NCBI GenBank assembly: GCA_965220285.1
Contig: OZ244818.1
Coordinates: 5,580,001-5,644,000, forward strand
Source of the DNA: Bin5 sp009843665
GTDB taxonomy: Bacteria > Chloroflexota > Anaerolineae > Caldilineales > Caldilineaceae
DNA: 64,000 nt
Reading direction: 5' to 3'
Below the pieces are notes generated by a model, which saw only the letters and a list, made by a program, of their open reading frames with translations, did not search any database and was not told where the DNA came from. Positions 15,800 through 24,258 of the stretch are shown one piece after another. The first letter of the stretch is position 1; each line of letters begins with the position of its first letter. The position numbers were made by a program, and so were the translations under genes.

Positions 15800-17185
15800 T
15801 CAGCGCAGCTCGAACTGCAGTTTCATTCCGCCTTTCGGATGCAGGGTTATCTGCGGATCCAGTTGGGCGACGTAGCCTTCCGGGATGCGGAGACGAAATC
15901 GTTGGGCAATCGCTGCGGCGACCAGAACGCTTTCCGTCAGGGCGAAGCCTTCGCCGATGCACTGCCGCGGTCCTGCGCCGAAGGGAATGTAGGCGAAACG
16001 GTGACGATCCTGTTTGTTGGCTTGACTGAACCGATCCGGATCGAACTCGTTGGGCCGCGGCCAAAACTCGGGCATTCTGTGGGTAATGAAGGGACTGAGC
16101 GAGATCACTGCGCTCGCAGGTGTGGCAAAGCCGCCGATCACGTCGTCCTCGGCGCACCATCGAGACAGGGCATAGGCAGGGGGAAACAGCCGCATGGTTT
16201 CGTCAATAACCTGGCGCGTGAATACCAGATTGGGGATGTCCTCCACAGTCGGCAACCGGCCGTTCAAGGTCGTGTCCACTTCATCATGGACCCTTTCCTC
16301 GATTTCGGGGTATCTTCCCAAGCAATAGAAGAACCATGTAAGTAGCAGCGTGGTCGTTTCGTGTCCAGCAATCAATAGGGTGATCACCTCGTCGCGAAGC
16401 TGCTTTTCGTCCATGCCCTCGCCTGTATCCTCGTCGCGCGCGGACAGTAACATTCCCATGAGATCGCTGCCAGCCTCCCCGCTTGCGCGTCTGTCGTTGA
16501 TCATGGCATAGATCAGCCGATCGAGCGCGCCCACATCGCGCGCGACACTGCGTGTGCTGGGCCAGAAAGGAATCCGCATCGTATAGAGCGATATTGGCGA
16601 AACAACCAATTTCACAAAGATTTCGTTCAACCTGCCGAACACAGTGCCGACTTCACGGGCCTCGCCGGTCAGGTCGACGCTGAAAAGCGTTCTGCCGGCG
16701 ATCTCAAGGGTCATTTCCATCATTTCGCGGTCGAAATGGACCAGATTGCCGGAACGGGCAGATTGTTCCCAGCGGGAAAACCGCTTTTCCGCGGCCGCAA
16801 TCATGATCTTTCCCATCTCCTGAATCTGTCCGCGGTGGAATGCCGGTTGAGCCAGACGCCGTTGCCGCAGCCACGAATCGCCGTCGTTGCTGAGAAGACC
16901 TTTGCCGACGAGCGGGTAGAGCAGCAGAAAAGTAGGATGGGGAAGCTTGGTGTAGTTCTTGTAGTTGTCCTGCAGAATATGCTTGTTATGTTCAGGGTGA
17001 ACGAAGAGGTAGCCCCACCAGTGTGCGAAGAACCTGTATTTGCAGGCGGGTCCAGCCTCGTCAACGAACTGCTGCAAACAGCCGAGCGGATCTTGCCGGA
17101 GACGCCCGGCAGTGCCCAAAAGCGGATTAGCTCGAGGAGAGGGAGGAGCAGGGCGCTGCTTCATCGAGATGGTTGCACCGGTCAT
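15800..17185 (-). CDS. Cytochrome P450
   Basis: A soluble heme-thiolate monooxygenase (461 aa). The heme loop FGAGPRQCIGEGFA holds the axial Cys at about residue 405. The I-helix oxygen-activation motif is AGHETTT (about 272-278), and the K-helix ExxR lies in DETMRLFPPAY. There is no N-terminal membrane anchor and no fused reductase, and no ferredoxin or reductase gene is near, so electrons must come from elsewhere. A canonical promoter (TTGACA-N17-AATAAT) and a perfect palindrome lie in its upstream region. The start follows AAAGGGTGAT. The substrate cannot be read; the overall form resembles bacterial CYP102/CYP110-like fatty-acid-type P450s. Confidence 0.93.
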   Translation of the reverse strand: MTGATISMKQRPAPPSPRANPLLGTAGRLRQDPLGCLQQFVDEAGPACKYRFFAHWWGYLFVHPEHNKHILQDNYKNYTKLPHPTFLLLYPLVGKGLLSNDGDSWLRQRRLAQPAFHRGQIQEMGKIMIAAAEKRFSRWEQSARSGNLVHFDREMMEMTLEIAGRTLFSVDLTGEAREVGTVFGRLNEIFVKLVVSPISLYTMRIPFWPSTRSVARDVGALDRLIYAMINDRRASGEAGSDLMGMLLSARDEDTGEGMDEKQLRDEVITLLIAGHETTTLLLTWFFYCLGRYPEIEERVHDEVDTTLNGRLPTVEDIPNLVFTRQVIDETMRLFPPAYALSRWCAEDDVIGGFATPASAVISLSPFITHRMPEFWPRPNEFDPDRFSQANKQDRHRFAYIPFGAGPRQCIGEGFALTESVLVAAAIAQRFRLRIPEGYVAQLDPQITLHPKGGMKLQFELR

Positions 17186-17203
17186 GGAGCAATCACCCTT
17201 TCA

Positions 17204-17220
17204 AGCGCTTGCGAAGCGCT
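17204..17220. promoter_or_regulatory. Perfect inverted repeat in the P450 leader (operator or hairpin)
   Basis: AGCGCTT-GCG-AAGCGCT is a perfect 7-bp inverted repeat with a 3-base centre, 19 bases upstream of the P450 start codon. Its size and symmetry fit a repressor operator; as RNA it would form a tight hairpin just before the ribosome binding site. Which role applies is not decided by the sequence. Confidence 0.5.
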
Positions 17221-17311
17221 CAATATAATAATGCTTCACTCGATTCGCGTCCGCCAACTGAGCTGGGATGAAGCAGCACAGGCGCGGATTGCGAATTATT
17301 TCACAATATGT

Positions 17312-17340
17312 ATTATTTCCCACTTGGAGTCATTTGTCAA
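17312..17340 (-). promoter_or_regulatory. Promoter for cytochrome P450
   Basis: Minus strand: -35 TTGACA (17335-17340), 17-base spacer, -10 AATAAT (17312-17317). The predicted start of transcription is near 17305, giving a leader of about 120 bases that contains the palindrome at 17204-17220. Confidence 0.7.
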
Positions 17341-17424
17341 GCGTCTTTTGCATATATTGGGGACATCTCTAATGTTGACGACTCAATAGACGGAATCGTC
17401 GTACGATGAGGTCCGTCCAATGTA

Positions 17425-17551
17425 CAAGGCCCCGTCGATAACGGGGCCTTGCGACGTCTGGTCCGATAGCATTACTTAGAGAATTCTCTCTTGAGGTGAT
17501 GCTATCGGACCAGTACTGCTACTACAGTTATCCATAGGGCATCACCTCCTT
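17425..17551 (-). ncRNA. Structured RNA: three perfect hairpins around a 19-codon ORF
   Basis: On the minus-strand transcript three perfect inverted repeats occur in order. Hairpin a pairs 17539-17548 with 17493-17502 (10 bp) and buries the Shine-Dalgarno of the small ORF. Hairpin b pairs 17499-17513 with 17458-17472 (15 bp, arm CTGGTCCGATAGCAT), with the 12-base palindrome AGAGAATTCTCT in its loop. Hairpin c pairs 17441-17451 with 17425-17435 (11 bp, arm CAAGGCCCCGT, 5-base loop). Arms of a and b share 17499-17502, so the two cannot fully coexist; this is the layout of a switch that hides or frees the ribosome binding site. No U tract follows hairpin c, so termination there is uncertain. Confidence 0.65.
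17476..17535 (-). CDS. 19-aa small ORF with perfect Shine-Dalgarno
   Basis: ATG at 17535 to TAA at 17476-17478, coding MDNCSSSTGPIASPQERIL. The Shine-Dalgarno AAGGAGGTGAT (17541-17551) is complementary to the 16S 3' end over 11 bases and lies at workable spacing. A TTGACA-N17-AATACT promoter stands upstream. The codons also form arms of hairpins a and b, so the ORF may be a leader peptide whose translation sets the RNA fold. Alternatively it may be a real micropeptide. No aromatic residue and only one Cys make a P450-crosslinked peptide unlikely. No homologue is known to me. Confidence 0.55.
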   Translation of the reverse strand: MDNCSSSTGPIASPQERIL

Positions 17552-17570
17552 GTGTTAAAGATACGCCGTC

Positions 17571-17599
17571 AGTATTTCATAGATTGCGTACATTGTCAA
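17571..17599 (-). promoter_or_regulatory. Promoter for the small-ORF RNA
   Basis: Minus strand: -35 TTGACA (17594-17599, six of six consensus), 17-base spacer, -10 AATACT (17571-17576, four of six). Transcription would begin near 17564, about 28 bases before the small ORF start. The next strong signal downstream is the separate P450 promoter, so this unit is probably transcribed independently. Confidence 0.65.
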
Positions 17600-17618
17600 A
17601 CCTGGACGCTTTAGGCGT

Positions 17619-17922
17619 GCAGTTCAGTATAGGGGCGCGAATGGTCAGGTGACGGCATCGTGCCAGTGGTGGCTGAAATTGCCTGCTGTCCATAGGCCAG
17701 ATGGCAGATGGGCAGGTACAGGGCCTGACCTACGGGAGGGGGATGGGGGAAGGGGGACGGGGTGAAGCGCGGCCGCCGCGGGCGGACACCGTCACATTGC
17801 CCTCAATCTCACTACGGCGCGAGAAGGGCCGGGGGCGTTGCGGGGGCGGAGCCCCCGCACAAGGGAGGGCCGAATAGGCCCGACCGCCCAGAACTGCAGT
17901 AGTTAGAGGTCAGTGGTCACAG
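17619..17922. repeat. Composite intergenic repeat, copy 1
   Basis: Bases 17619-17730 match 24259-24370 at roughly 80% by eye (shared blocks such as CCAGTGGTGGCTGAAA and CAGATGGGCAGG). The terminal block GACCGCCCAGAACTGCAGT (from 17882) matches 24380 onward. Copy 1 carries about 150 extra bases between the blocks, including a GGGGGC/GCCCCC palindrome followed by CACAAGGGAGGGCC. No coding capacity is apparent. Confidence 0.7.
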
Positions 17923-18073
17923 ACGAAGCTAATTCTGTCCTATAGTAGATTGCGGAATGGCTGTGCTCCAGTAGCCGCTGGCTGGTGTGTAGAAGGGGTT
18001 GACCCTTTTGGGGAAGCGCACCGGAGAGTATAGCAAAGGGCGAAGCTGAACGGGAGGGAAACCGCCTTCGATT

Positions 18074-18102
18074 TTGGAGTCGTTTACTTCAGTGCTTATA
18101 AT
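18074..18102 (+). promoter_or_regulatory. Promoter for secD-secF
   Basis: TTGGAG (18074-18079), 17-base spacer, perfect TATAAT (18097-18102). It lies about 200 bases before the secD start; no other gene stands between. Confidence 0.55.
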
Positions 18103-18309
18103 GGATAGGATTGCGTTCCAATATCGGCCAGATTTGACCAGTTTGTTGCTGGCGCTAGCGCATTCAATCCGTGGGAGTCTGGCCGGAACGGCAAATGGAA
18201 TGGCCAGCACAATCATTTGAGAAGGCACCGCTTCTCCGCTGGCAAGATAAGTTCCAGGTTCTTGAAGAAGGTATCGCAGCGCGAAAGGTGCAATTCGTAA
18301 AGGTTTCCT

Positions 18310-19710
18310 ATGCGCAATCAATATATCTTCGTAGCGCTAATCATGTGCCTCTTTGCGGGTTCACTTTTTGTAGCGCTGCCGATTGACCACCCGCTTTGGC
18401 TGGAGGAAGGCCTGGCTCCAGGGGTTGACACGCAGCGTGACATCCGCGAACTGACGCTTGGGCTGGATCTGAAGGGAGGAACACAGGTCTTGCTGGAGGC
18501 AGAAATCAGTGCGGACCAGCCTCTTCCAGAGGACGCCCTGAACTCGGCCAAGATAATCGTTGAGCAGAGAGTGAACGGCTTGGGCCTCGCCGAGCCGACG
18601 GTTCAGTTGCAGGGCGAGCGCCGCATGATTGTCGAACTGCCAGGCGTCAAGAATCCGGACCAGGCCATCGAGACGATACGCTCGACCGGTCAGCTAGAGT
18701 TTGTCGACCTTGACGGGCTGCCTGTGCGCCCTGATGACTTCATCAACACGACCAACCGACCCGAAGCAGTCCTGGCATTGCAGGAAGCAATCAATGCCGG
18801 AGAGGCCGCGCCCCAGTCTATTCCGTTCCCGGACGAAACATTCGAAACGATCATGACGGGCGATATCCTGCAGGCTGTTGTGGCCACGCAGGATGAGTTT
18901 TCGTTCTGGCAGATCCAGTTCGATCTGAAGGGCGAGAGCAGCGGCGACTTCTTTACCTACACTCGCGACAACATTGGGGAAGTTCTGGCGATAGTTCTCG
19001 ACGGGCGGGTCCTGTCGACTCCCGTTATAAATGCAGCCATCAACGACAATGGTGTCATCACTGGCGATTTTTCGCAGGAGGAGGCGGAGAGTCTGGCTAT
19101 CCAGATGCGTTATGGCGCCTTGCCGATTCCCTTAGAGGTGGTAGATGTGCGGACGATCGGCGCCAGTCTCGGACAGGACTCGATCGACCGCAGCTTACAG
19201 GCGGGAATCGTCGGGGGGGCCCTGGTGCTGCTCTTCATGGTCCTTTTGTACCGTCTGCCCGGCTTTCTGGCCACGGTGGCACTGGCGATCTACGTGACCC
19301 TGAACCTTGCCATGTACAAATTGATGCCGGTGACCCTCACTCTACCCGGTATCGCTGGCTTCATTCTTTCGATCGGTATGGCGGTTGACGCCAATATTCT
19401 GATCTTCGAACGGATGAAGGAGGAGTTGCGCAGCGGCCGTTCTTTGCGGCTTGCGGTCGAAACCGGTTTCAGCCGCGCCTGGCCGGCGATTCGTGACGGA
19501 AACCTGTCGACGCTGATTTCATGCGCCGTGCTCTACTGGTTTGGAAATAACTTTGGCGCCAGTGTTGTCAAGGGATTTGCAATCACGCTTTCGGTAGGTG
19601 TATTGCTGTCAATGTTTACGGCGGTGTTCGTCACGCGCACTTTTATGCGGGGATTCCTCTCGACCCAGGGAGAAAGGCTTCTTGGTAGCCGCGGACTGCT
19701 GGGTTACTAA
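18310..19710 (+). CDS. secD: Protein translocase subunit SecD
   Basis: SecD, with SecF, uses the proton motive force to help preproteins leave the SecYEG channel on the outer side. The 466-aa protein has an N-terminal helix, then LTLGLDLKGGTQVLLE, the signature opening of the periplasmic P1 region. A compact head region follows, then five C-terminal helices with LPGIAGFILSIGMAVDANILIFERMKEEL, the conserved RND-type segment with the proton-relay Asp. Length is at the short end for SecD, consistent with a small P1 head. secF lies 135 bases downstream on the same strand. The gap is longer than in many genomes, where the two genes overlap. Confidence 0.95.
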   Translation: MRNQYIFVALIMCLFAGSLFVALPIDHPLWLEEGLAPGVDTQRDIRELTLGLDLKGGTQVLLEAEISADQPLPEDALNSAKIIVEQRVNGLGLAEPTVQLQGERRMIVELPGVKNPDQAIETIRSTGQLEFVDLDGLPVRPDDFINTTNRPEAVLALQEAINAGEAAPQSIPFPDETFETIMTGDILQAVVATQDEFSFWQIQFDLKGESSGDFFTYTRDNIGEVLAIVLDGRVLSTPVINAAINDNGVITGDFSQEEAESLAIQMRYGALPIPLEVVDVRTIGASLGQDSIDRSLQAGIVGGALVLLFMVLLYRLPGFLATVALAIYVTLNLAMYKLMPVTLTLPGIAGFILSIGMAVDANILIFERMKEELRSGRSLRLAVETGFSRAWPAIRDGNLSTLISCAVLYWFGNNFGASVVKGFAITLSVGVLLSMFTAVFVTRTFMRGFLSTQGERLLGSRGLLGY

Positions 19711-19845
19711 TCGCGTAAGCGGTGAGCCTGCCTCCTTCGAAGTGTTCGCCGGCAGGTTGGCCGGGTCAGGTGTTAAAGAGTGTCTCACGTAATCAGTGCG
19801 TTCTCTGTCCGGGGGACAGTTGTAAGATAAACGAAAGAGCATGAT

Positions 19846-20793
19846 ATGTATCGCTTAGTTGAACGTCGAAGGCTCTGGTTTCTGGTTTCCTTTCTTGGAA
19901 TTCTGCCGGGAATCTTATTCATCATCTGGAATCTTTCCTCTGCCGGTACTCTCCTGCCTCTCAGCATCGACTATACCGGCGGTACTCAGTGGGAGATGCG
20001 TTTCTCAGAGCCGGTGGCGCCTACTGCGTTGGGTAGCGTCTTTGTCGAGGAAGGGTTTACCGACACGAAGGCATTTCTGGTTGACGATGAACGCACGGTC
20101 CAAGTCAAGTTCAAGAACATTGACATGGCCCAGAAAGAGGTAATCGAGCAAGCCATCGTCGAACGATTCGGGGAGTTTGACGAGCGGCTTTACCGCAGCA
20201 TTGGGCCTGCCATTGGCGCAGAGGTAAGCCAAGCGGCTCTACTCGCGGTAATCGCTGCTTCGGTACTGATTCTTGCGTATATTGCATTGGCATTCCGTGA
20301 GATTTCACACCCGTTTCGCTACGGTGTCGCAGCGATTGCTGCACTTGTACACGATGTCCTGATCACCGTTTCCTTCCTTTCCATCATGAATCTTGTGCTC
20401 GGTTGGGAGTTGGATGCTCTTTTCCTGACCGCCACATTGACGGTCATCGGCTTCAGCGTTAACGACACTATCGTTATTTTCGACAGAATTCGCGAGAACC
20501 TGCGCCGCCATCGAGGAGAGCCGCTGGCGATGGTCGCGAATCGCAGTATTATCGAAACGGCGCAGCGATCCATTGCTACCCAGGTAACAGCCCTTCTGGT
20601 GCTGGCGGCGATTCTGATATTTGGCGGTAGCACTTTGCGCATCTTCATGGCAACATTGATTGTGGGCCTCATATCCGGAACGTACAGTTCCATCTTCACA
20701 GCCACACCGCTCGTCGTGGCCTGGGAAGAAGGCTCATTCCTCCCCAAGGCAAGTAAGGCTGTCAGAGCCAGGGAACAGACAGCGCCGGCATAG
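19846..20793 (+). CDS. secF: Protein translocase subunit SecF
   Basis: Membrane partner of SecD (315 aa). It begins with the N-terminal helix and then LSIDYTGGTQWEMRFSEPV, the SecF version of the P1/P4 entry motif. The six-helix RND core includes YGVAAIAALVHDVLITVSFLS and the conserved TVIGFSVNDTIVIFDRIREN, with the Asp needed for proton coupling. The C-terminus is short and polar. It follows secD on the same strand, as expected, so both are likely read from the promoter at 18074-18102. No YajC gene lies in the window. Confidence 0.95.
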   Translation: MYRLVERRRLWFLVSFLGILPGILFIIWNLSSAGTLLPLSIDYTGGTQWEMRFSEPVAPTALGSVFVEEGFTDTKAFLVDDERTVQVKFKNIDMAQKEVIEQAIVERFGEFDERLYRSIGPAIGAEVSQAALLAVIAASVLILAYIALAFREISHPFRYGVAAIAALVHDVLITVSFLSIMNLVLGWELDALFLTATLTVIGFSVNDTIVIFDRIRENLRRHRGEPLAMVANRSIIETAQRSIATQVTALLVLAAILIFGGSTLRIFMATLIVGLISGTYSSIFTATPLVVAWEEGSFLPKASKAVRAREQTAPA

Positions 20794-21026
20794 GGCCGAG
20801 AAAGACTTTCCTGAATGTCAGTGGGCCATGGATTGGCCGGCTCGGCCAGGAGACCTTCCTTCGCTGCGTGAATTTGCAGGAAGGCAGCCTACCCTTGTCA
20901 CTACCTCAAAGCCGGACCCGTTTGCTTTCCAATTGGCAGGTCCATGTGCCTATCCTGCGCACCGCGGTTTTCAGAAGGCGGCCTCAGATGCCGCAGACCT
21001 TTCACCGACTCCGGCCAGTTCTTCGG

Positions 21027-22265
21027 ATGCCCAAAATGACTTTCGCCAAGGCCGGGAATCGAAACTTTCCGAATAGTACCGCGTTATTTTCGCCTCCCCA
21101 ACGAAATCACAAATCTCAGGTTTTTTCTTTCCCGTTTCCTCTGTATTGCCTGCTTGCCTTCTTCCTGTGCGGGTTCGGGCCGCCGACGATAGTCGATCGG
21201 GACGTGGCTCCGCGGCAGGGGTACACTGTCGGCCAATTGCGCAGGATTCAGATGGCGCAGAGGCCGCCGGTCGATATCAGTGCAGTATCGGTTCTGGTGT
21301 ACGATGTCGAGAGCGGGCGCGAACTGATGGAAAAGGCGGCGCATCTGCCGGTATCCCCTGCAAGCCTGGCCAAATTGATGACAGCCCTGCTTGTCTTAGA
21401 GAGGGACCAACTCGCGGAACGGGTTACCATTCGACAGTCCGACCTGATCGGTGAGGCCACAATGGGCTTGAACGAGGGGGAGGAGCTAAGTGTCGAAGAG
21501 CTGCTGTGGGGGCTGCTGATTCCAAGCGGAAACGATGCGGCTATGGCGTTGGCCCGCCATCACGCAGGACAGGTAGAGGCTTTTGTGGAACAGATGAATC
21601 TGCGGGCGGGGGATTTAGGCATGCAGGACACGCTGTTCCAGAATCCAAATGGATTTGATGCAGACGGCCAAGTGAGTAGTGCCCGGGACCTGTTGACCCT
21701 CGTCAAGGTACTCTGGGCGTATCCCCTCTTCCGTGAAATTGTCGGCACCCCCTCTGCGAAGATAGCAGACAGAGAGCTACTGTCGACAAATCGCCTTCTG
21801 GGTTCATTCCCAGGCGCTAACGGGGTCAAGACCGGCACGACTCATCAGAGCGGCCAGTCGTTGATCGCGGGGGTAGAAGAGAACGGTCATCAGCTTTTTG
21901 CCCTGGTGTTGGGAAGTACAGACAGATACCAGGACATGAGACTGGTCCTGCAGGCTGTTCAGGGAAACTATAGCTGGGTGCCTCTGCGCATGCCGGGGCG
22001 GCCCACCGCGCTGGACCGGCTCTTCGACGCGCAAGGGGATCGATGGTATCTACGTGCAGATGGCATAAATGTGAACCCGGCGGCGATAGAGGCAGGCCCA
22101 TTCTTCGAGGCATTGCTGGCTGGCTGGGAACGTAGGGAGCTACATGTCTTCCGGCGCCTAGATCCTCCTCCTTCCGGCATGTGGGCCACCGGCATGCCGG
22201 CGGGCGTATTGGAATGGCGCTTGGGCGACACCTTAATTGCAACCCAGCGCCTGTTTGTCCAGTAA
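21027..22265 (+). CDS. Serine-type D-Ala-D-Ala carboxypeptidase (S11/PBP5 type)
   Basis: Penicillin-binding carboxypeptidase that trims the terminal D-Ala from peptidoglycan stem peptides outside the membrane. All three active-site motifs are present: SxxK in SPASLAKLMTALL, SxN as SGNDAAMA, and KTG in GVKTGTTHQSGQS. A hydrophobic signal segment (FPFPLYCLLAFFLCGF) precedes the catalytic domain. The start is uncertain. The frame is open from 20868, but in-frame ATGs at 21027 and 21036 are closer to the signal; 21027 is used here. After the peptidase domain there is a C-terminal region of about 110 residues without a clear amphipathic anchor. Confidence 0.88.
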   Translation: MPKMTFAKAGNRNFPNSTALFSPPQRNHKSQVFSFPFPLYCLLAFFLCGFGPPTIVDRDVAPRQGYTVGQLRRIQMAQRPPVDISAVSVLVYDVESGRELMEKAAHLPVSPASLAKLMTALLVLERDQLAERVTIRQSDLIGEATMGLNEGEELSVEELLWGLLIPSGNDAAMALARHHAGQVEAFVEQMNLRAGDLGMQDTLFQNPNGFDADGQVSSARDLLTLVKVLWAYPLFREIVGTPSAKIADRELLSTNRLLGSFPGANGVKTGTTHQSGQSLIAGVEENGHQLFALVLGSTDRYQDMRLVLQAVQGNYSWVPLRMPGRPTALDRLFDAQGDRWYLRADGINVNPAAIEAGPFFEALLAGWERRELHVFRRLDPPPSGMWATGMPAGVLEWRLGDTLIATQRLFVQ

Positions 22266-22332
22266 TGGAAACGCGAAACTACAGGTCGCCGGTTTTCCGC
22301 AGTTCCATAACGTGAATTGGTCTCAACAGTAC

Positions 22333-23229
22333 ATGGCTGAAGAGCGACTGCAGAAGGTACTGGCAGCGGCAGGCATCGCCAGCCGCAGAGCAAGCGAAAA
22401 GTTGATCACCTCGGGGCGCGTACGTGTCGACGGCCAGGTTGTCACTGCCTTGGGTACGAAGGTGGACCCTGCCAGAGTTTCGGTTAGCGTTGACGGCCGT
22501 CCTGTTCAGCTTTCTGATGGCAACGTTTACTTCAGAGTGTACAAGCCGCGGGGTATCCTGAGCGACATTGGCGGGGAAACGCGCGGGCGCAGGACGGTAG
22601 CCAGCTTGCTGCCGCGAGGCGCTGGCCGTGTGTTCCCGGTTGGCCGGCTGGACCTGAGGAGCGAGGGCCTTGTTCTACTGACTGACGACGGGGCGTTAGC
22701 CAACAGGTTGACCCACCCTCGTTTTGAGCATCCCAAGACATACTTTGTACTGGTGGCACAACGGCCTTCCGCCGAGGCGCTGGCCCGACTGCGCGAAGGG
22801 GTTGAACTTGAGAGCGGCCGGACAGCGCCTGCGCGCGTCGAAATTGCGGATTTGCTGCCTGCCCGACTGGTACTTGACAAGGGCAAGCAGAATTTCGGCG
22901 CGGCTCCGGCAGATGGTTGGAAAAACGCACCGCCCGAAGAGGGTGTCTGGCTGCGGATTGTTCTGAGAGAGGGGAAGAAGCGTCAGATACGACACATGGC
23001 AGCCGCTGTAGGTATCGACCTGAGACGGCTTATTCGCTGGTCGATTGGCCCACTGACTCTGGAGGGCCTCCTGCCCGGTATTACAAAGGAGTTGACGGCA
23101 GGCGAAGAATACGCGCTCAAGCAGATGGTGGAAAAAGGGTCCGGCGGACGGTCGTCGAGGGGCGGGCCCAATAAAAGGGCCGACCGATCGCTCTCGAAAC
23201 GTCGAAACACCCTACGGAACAGGCGTTGA
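22333..23229 (+). CDS. rluB: rRNA pseudouridine synthase, RluB/RsuA family
   Basis: Isomerises a specific uridine in rRNA. The 298-aa protein has an N-terminal S4 RNA-binding domain (ERLQKVLAAAGIASRRASEKLITSGRVRVDGQVV, about residues 4-37). The RsuA-family catalytic domain follows with GRLDLRSEGLVLLTDDGALANRLTHP, where the first Asp is the nucleophile, then KTYFVLV and the REGKKRQIRHMAAAVG motif. A basic, disordered tail (RSSRGGPNKRADRSLSKRR) follows the core. The ATG at 22333 begins exactly at the S4 domain; a longer frame from 22237 overlaps the carboxypeptidase and is rejected. It precedes cmk, a common order in Gram-positives and Chloroflexi. Confidence 0.92.
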   Translation: MAEERLQKVLAAAGIASRRASEKLITSGRVRVDGQVVTALGTKVDPARVSVSVDGRPVQLSDGNVYFRVYKPRGILSDIGGETRGRRTVASLLPRGAGRVFPVGRLDLRSEGLVLLTDDGALANRLTHPRFEHPKTYFVLVAQRPSAEALARLREGVELESGRTAPARVEIADLLPARLVLDKGKQNFGAAPADGWKNAPPEEGVWLRIVLREGKKRQIRHMAAAVGIDLRRLIRWSIGPLTLEGLLPGITKELTAGEEYALKQMVEKGSGGRSSRGGPNKRADRSLSKRRNTLRNRR

Positions 23230-23392
23230 GGTCGATACATGAACCCAGAAGCGCTCGTCGAAGTCTTAGAGCACTGACCCAAGGCCAAGCCGTTAGCGCT
23301 TTCGCAAAGTTCTGTCCTCGCCAATTTGACCAACGGTCCGGACTGGGCGCTGGACCGCTGTGGGCACAACGCTACTTACTCAGGTGATCGTG

Positions 23393-24160
23393 GTGAAAGC
23401 GATAGCGATTGATGGTCCGGCGGCATCCGGCAAGAGCACGGTCGGCTTTAAGGTTGGTCGGAGCCTGGACTATGTGTTCTTCGATACAGGCGTAATGTAT
23501 CGGGCGGTGGCTTGGGCCATTCTGGAAAGGGGCATCAGCAGCGCGGACAGCGAGGCTGTGGGCCGGGTAGCAGGTGAGTTGCCCATATCAGTCAGCGCGC
23601 CTAGTCGGGAAGAGTCCGATGGCCGTCAGGCGACGATTCAGGTTGGTGAAATGGATGTTACCTGGTCCATCCGCAGTCCCCAGGTCGACAGCATCGTCTC
23701 AGTGGTGGCCGCGAACAGGCAAGTCAGGCGGGAGCTGAGCCGGAAACAGCGACTCATTGGTCTAAAGCATGGATCGGGGGCTGGCGGAAAGGCTGGCGTG
23801 GTAATGGCGGGCAGGGATATCGGCACAGTAGTTCTTCCTGAGGCTCCCCTCAAGATATACTTAGAGGCGCCTTTAGAAGAGAGATCAAGGCGGCGCTATC
23901 GTGAAATTACCGAGAGAGGGAAAGCGGTTAATCTTGCCACAGTTCTAGACGATATGCGACTCCGCGACCAGGTCGACAGCGAGAGGGCGGTCGCCCCTCT
24001 TCGGCCCGCTCCAGACGCGCACCAAATCCAAACGGACGGCAAAACGGTTCATGAGGTCGTTGGACGGATTCTTGCGCTCGCGGCCGAGGTTCTGGGTGCC
24101 GGCCAAGCTTCCACCGGCGACACGGACATTCCTCCCGAAGACAGCCAAGGTATTCAGTAG
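23393..24160 (+). CDS. cmk: Cytidylate kinase
   Basis: Phosphorylates CMP and dCMP with ATP. The start is one of several GTG codons in a row (23384, 23390, 23393); 23393 gives VKAIAIDGPAASGKSTVG, which aligns with the usual MIIAIDGPAASGKST opening. The P-loop GPAASGKST is followed by YVFFDTGVMYRAVAW, a CMP-binding region with the family's VSVVAANRQVRREL, and the AGRDIGTVVLPEAPLKIYLEA motif. The lid segment RRRYREITERG also fits. Length (255 aa) is slightly above the usual 220-230 because of a polar C-terminal tail. The gene follows rluB at 163 bases. Confidence 0.93.
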   Translation: MKAIAIDGPAASGKSTVGFKVGRSLDYVFFDTGVMYRAVAWAILERGISSADSEAVGRVAGELPISVSAPSREESDGRQATIQVGEMDVTWSIRSPQVDSIVSVVAANRQVRRELSRKQRLIGLKHGSGAGGKAGVVMAGRDIGTVVLPEAPLKIYLEAPLEERSRRRYREITERGKAVNLATVLDDMRLRDQVDSERAVAPLRPAPDAHQIQTDGKTVHEVVGRILALAAEVLGAGQASTGDTDIPPEDSQGIQ

Positions 24161-24258
24161 GCCAAAGAACGCCTCCCTGCACAGTTGACTCACAGGCGGC
24201 CTCCTCACCGGTTACGCTCTTTACGGCCCAAAGACAATTCAATCAGTCATGGCCGGTT

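Noticed and set aside
17425..17451. Hairpin c as a standard rho-independent terminator
   Set aside because: The stem is strong and perfect, but neither strand has a U tract after it.
17476..17535. Precursor peptide for a P450-crosslinked RiPP (biarylitide-like)
   Set aside because: The 19-residue peptide has no Tyr, Trp or His, which such crosslinks need, and the P450 has its own promoter more than 200 bases away. It remains formally possible but is not favoured.
17541..17551. Match to the 16S rRNA 3' end as an rRNA fragment
   Set aside because: Only 11 bases match, and the orientation relative to the ORF and promoter is exactly that of a Shine-Dalgarno; no other 16S sequence flanks it.
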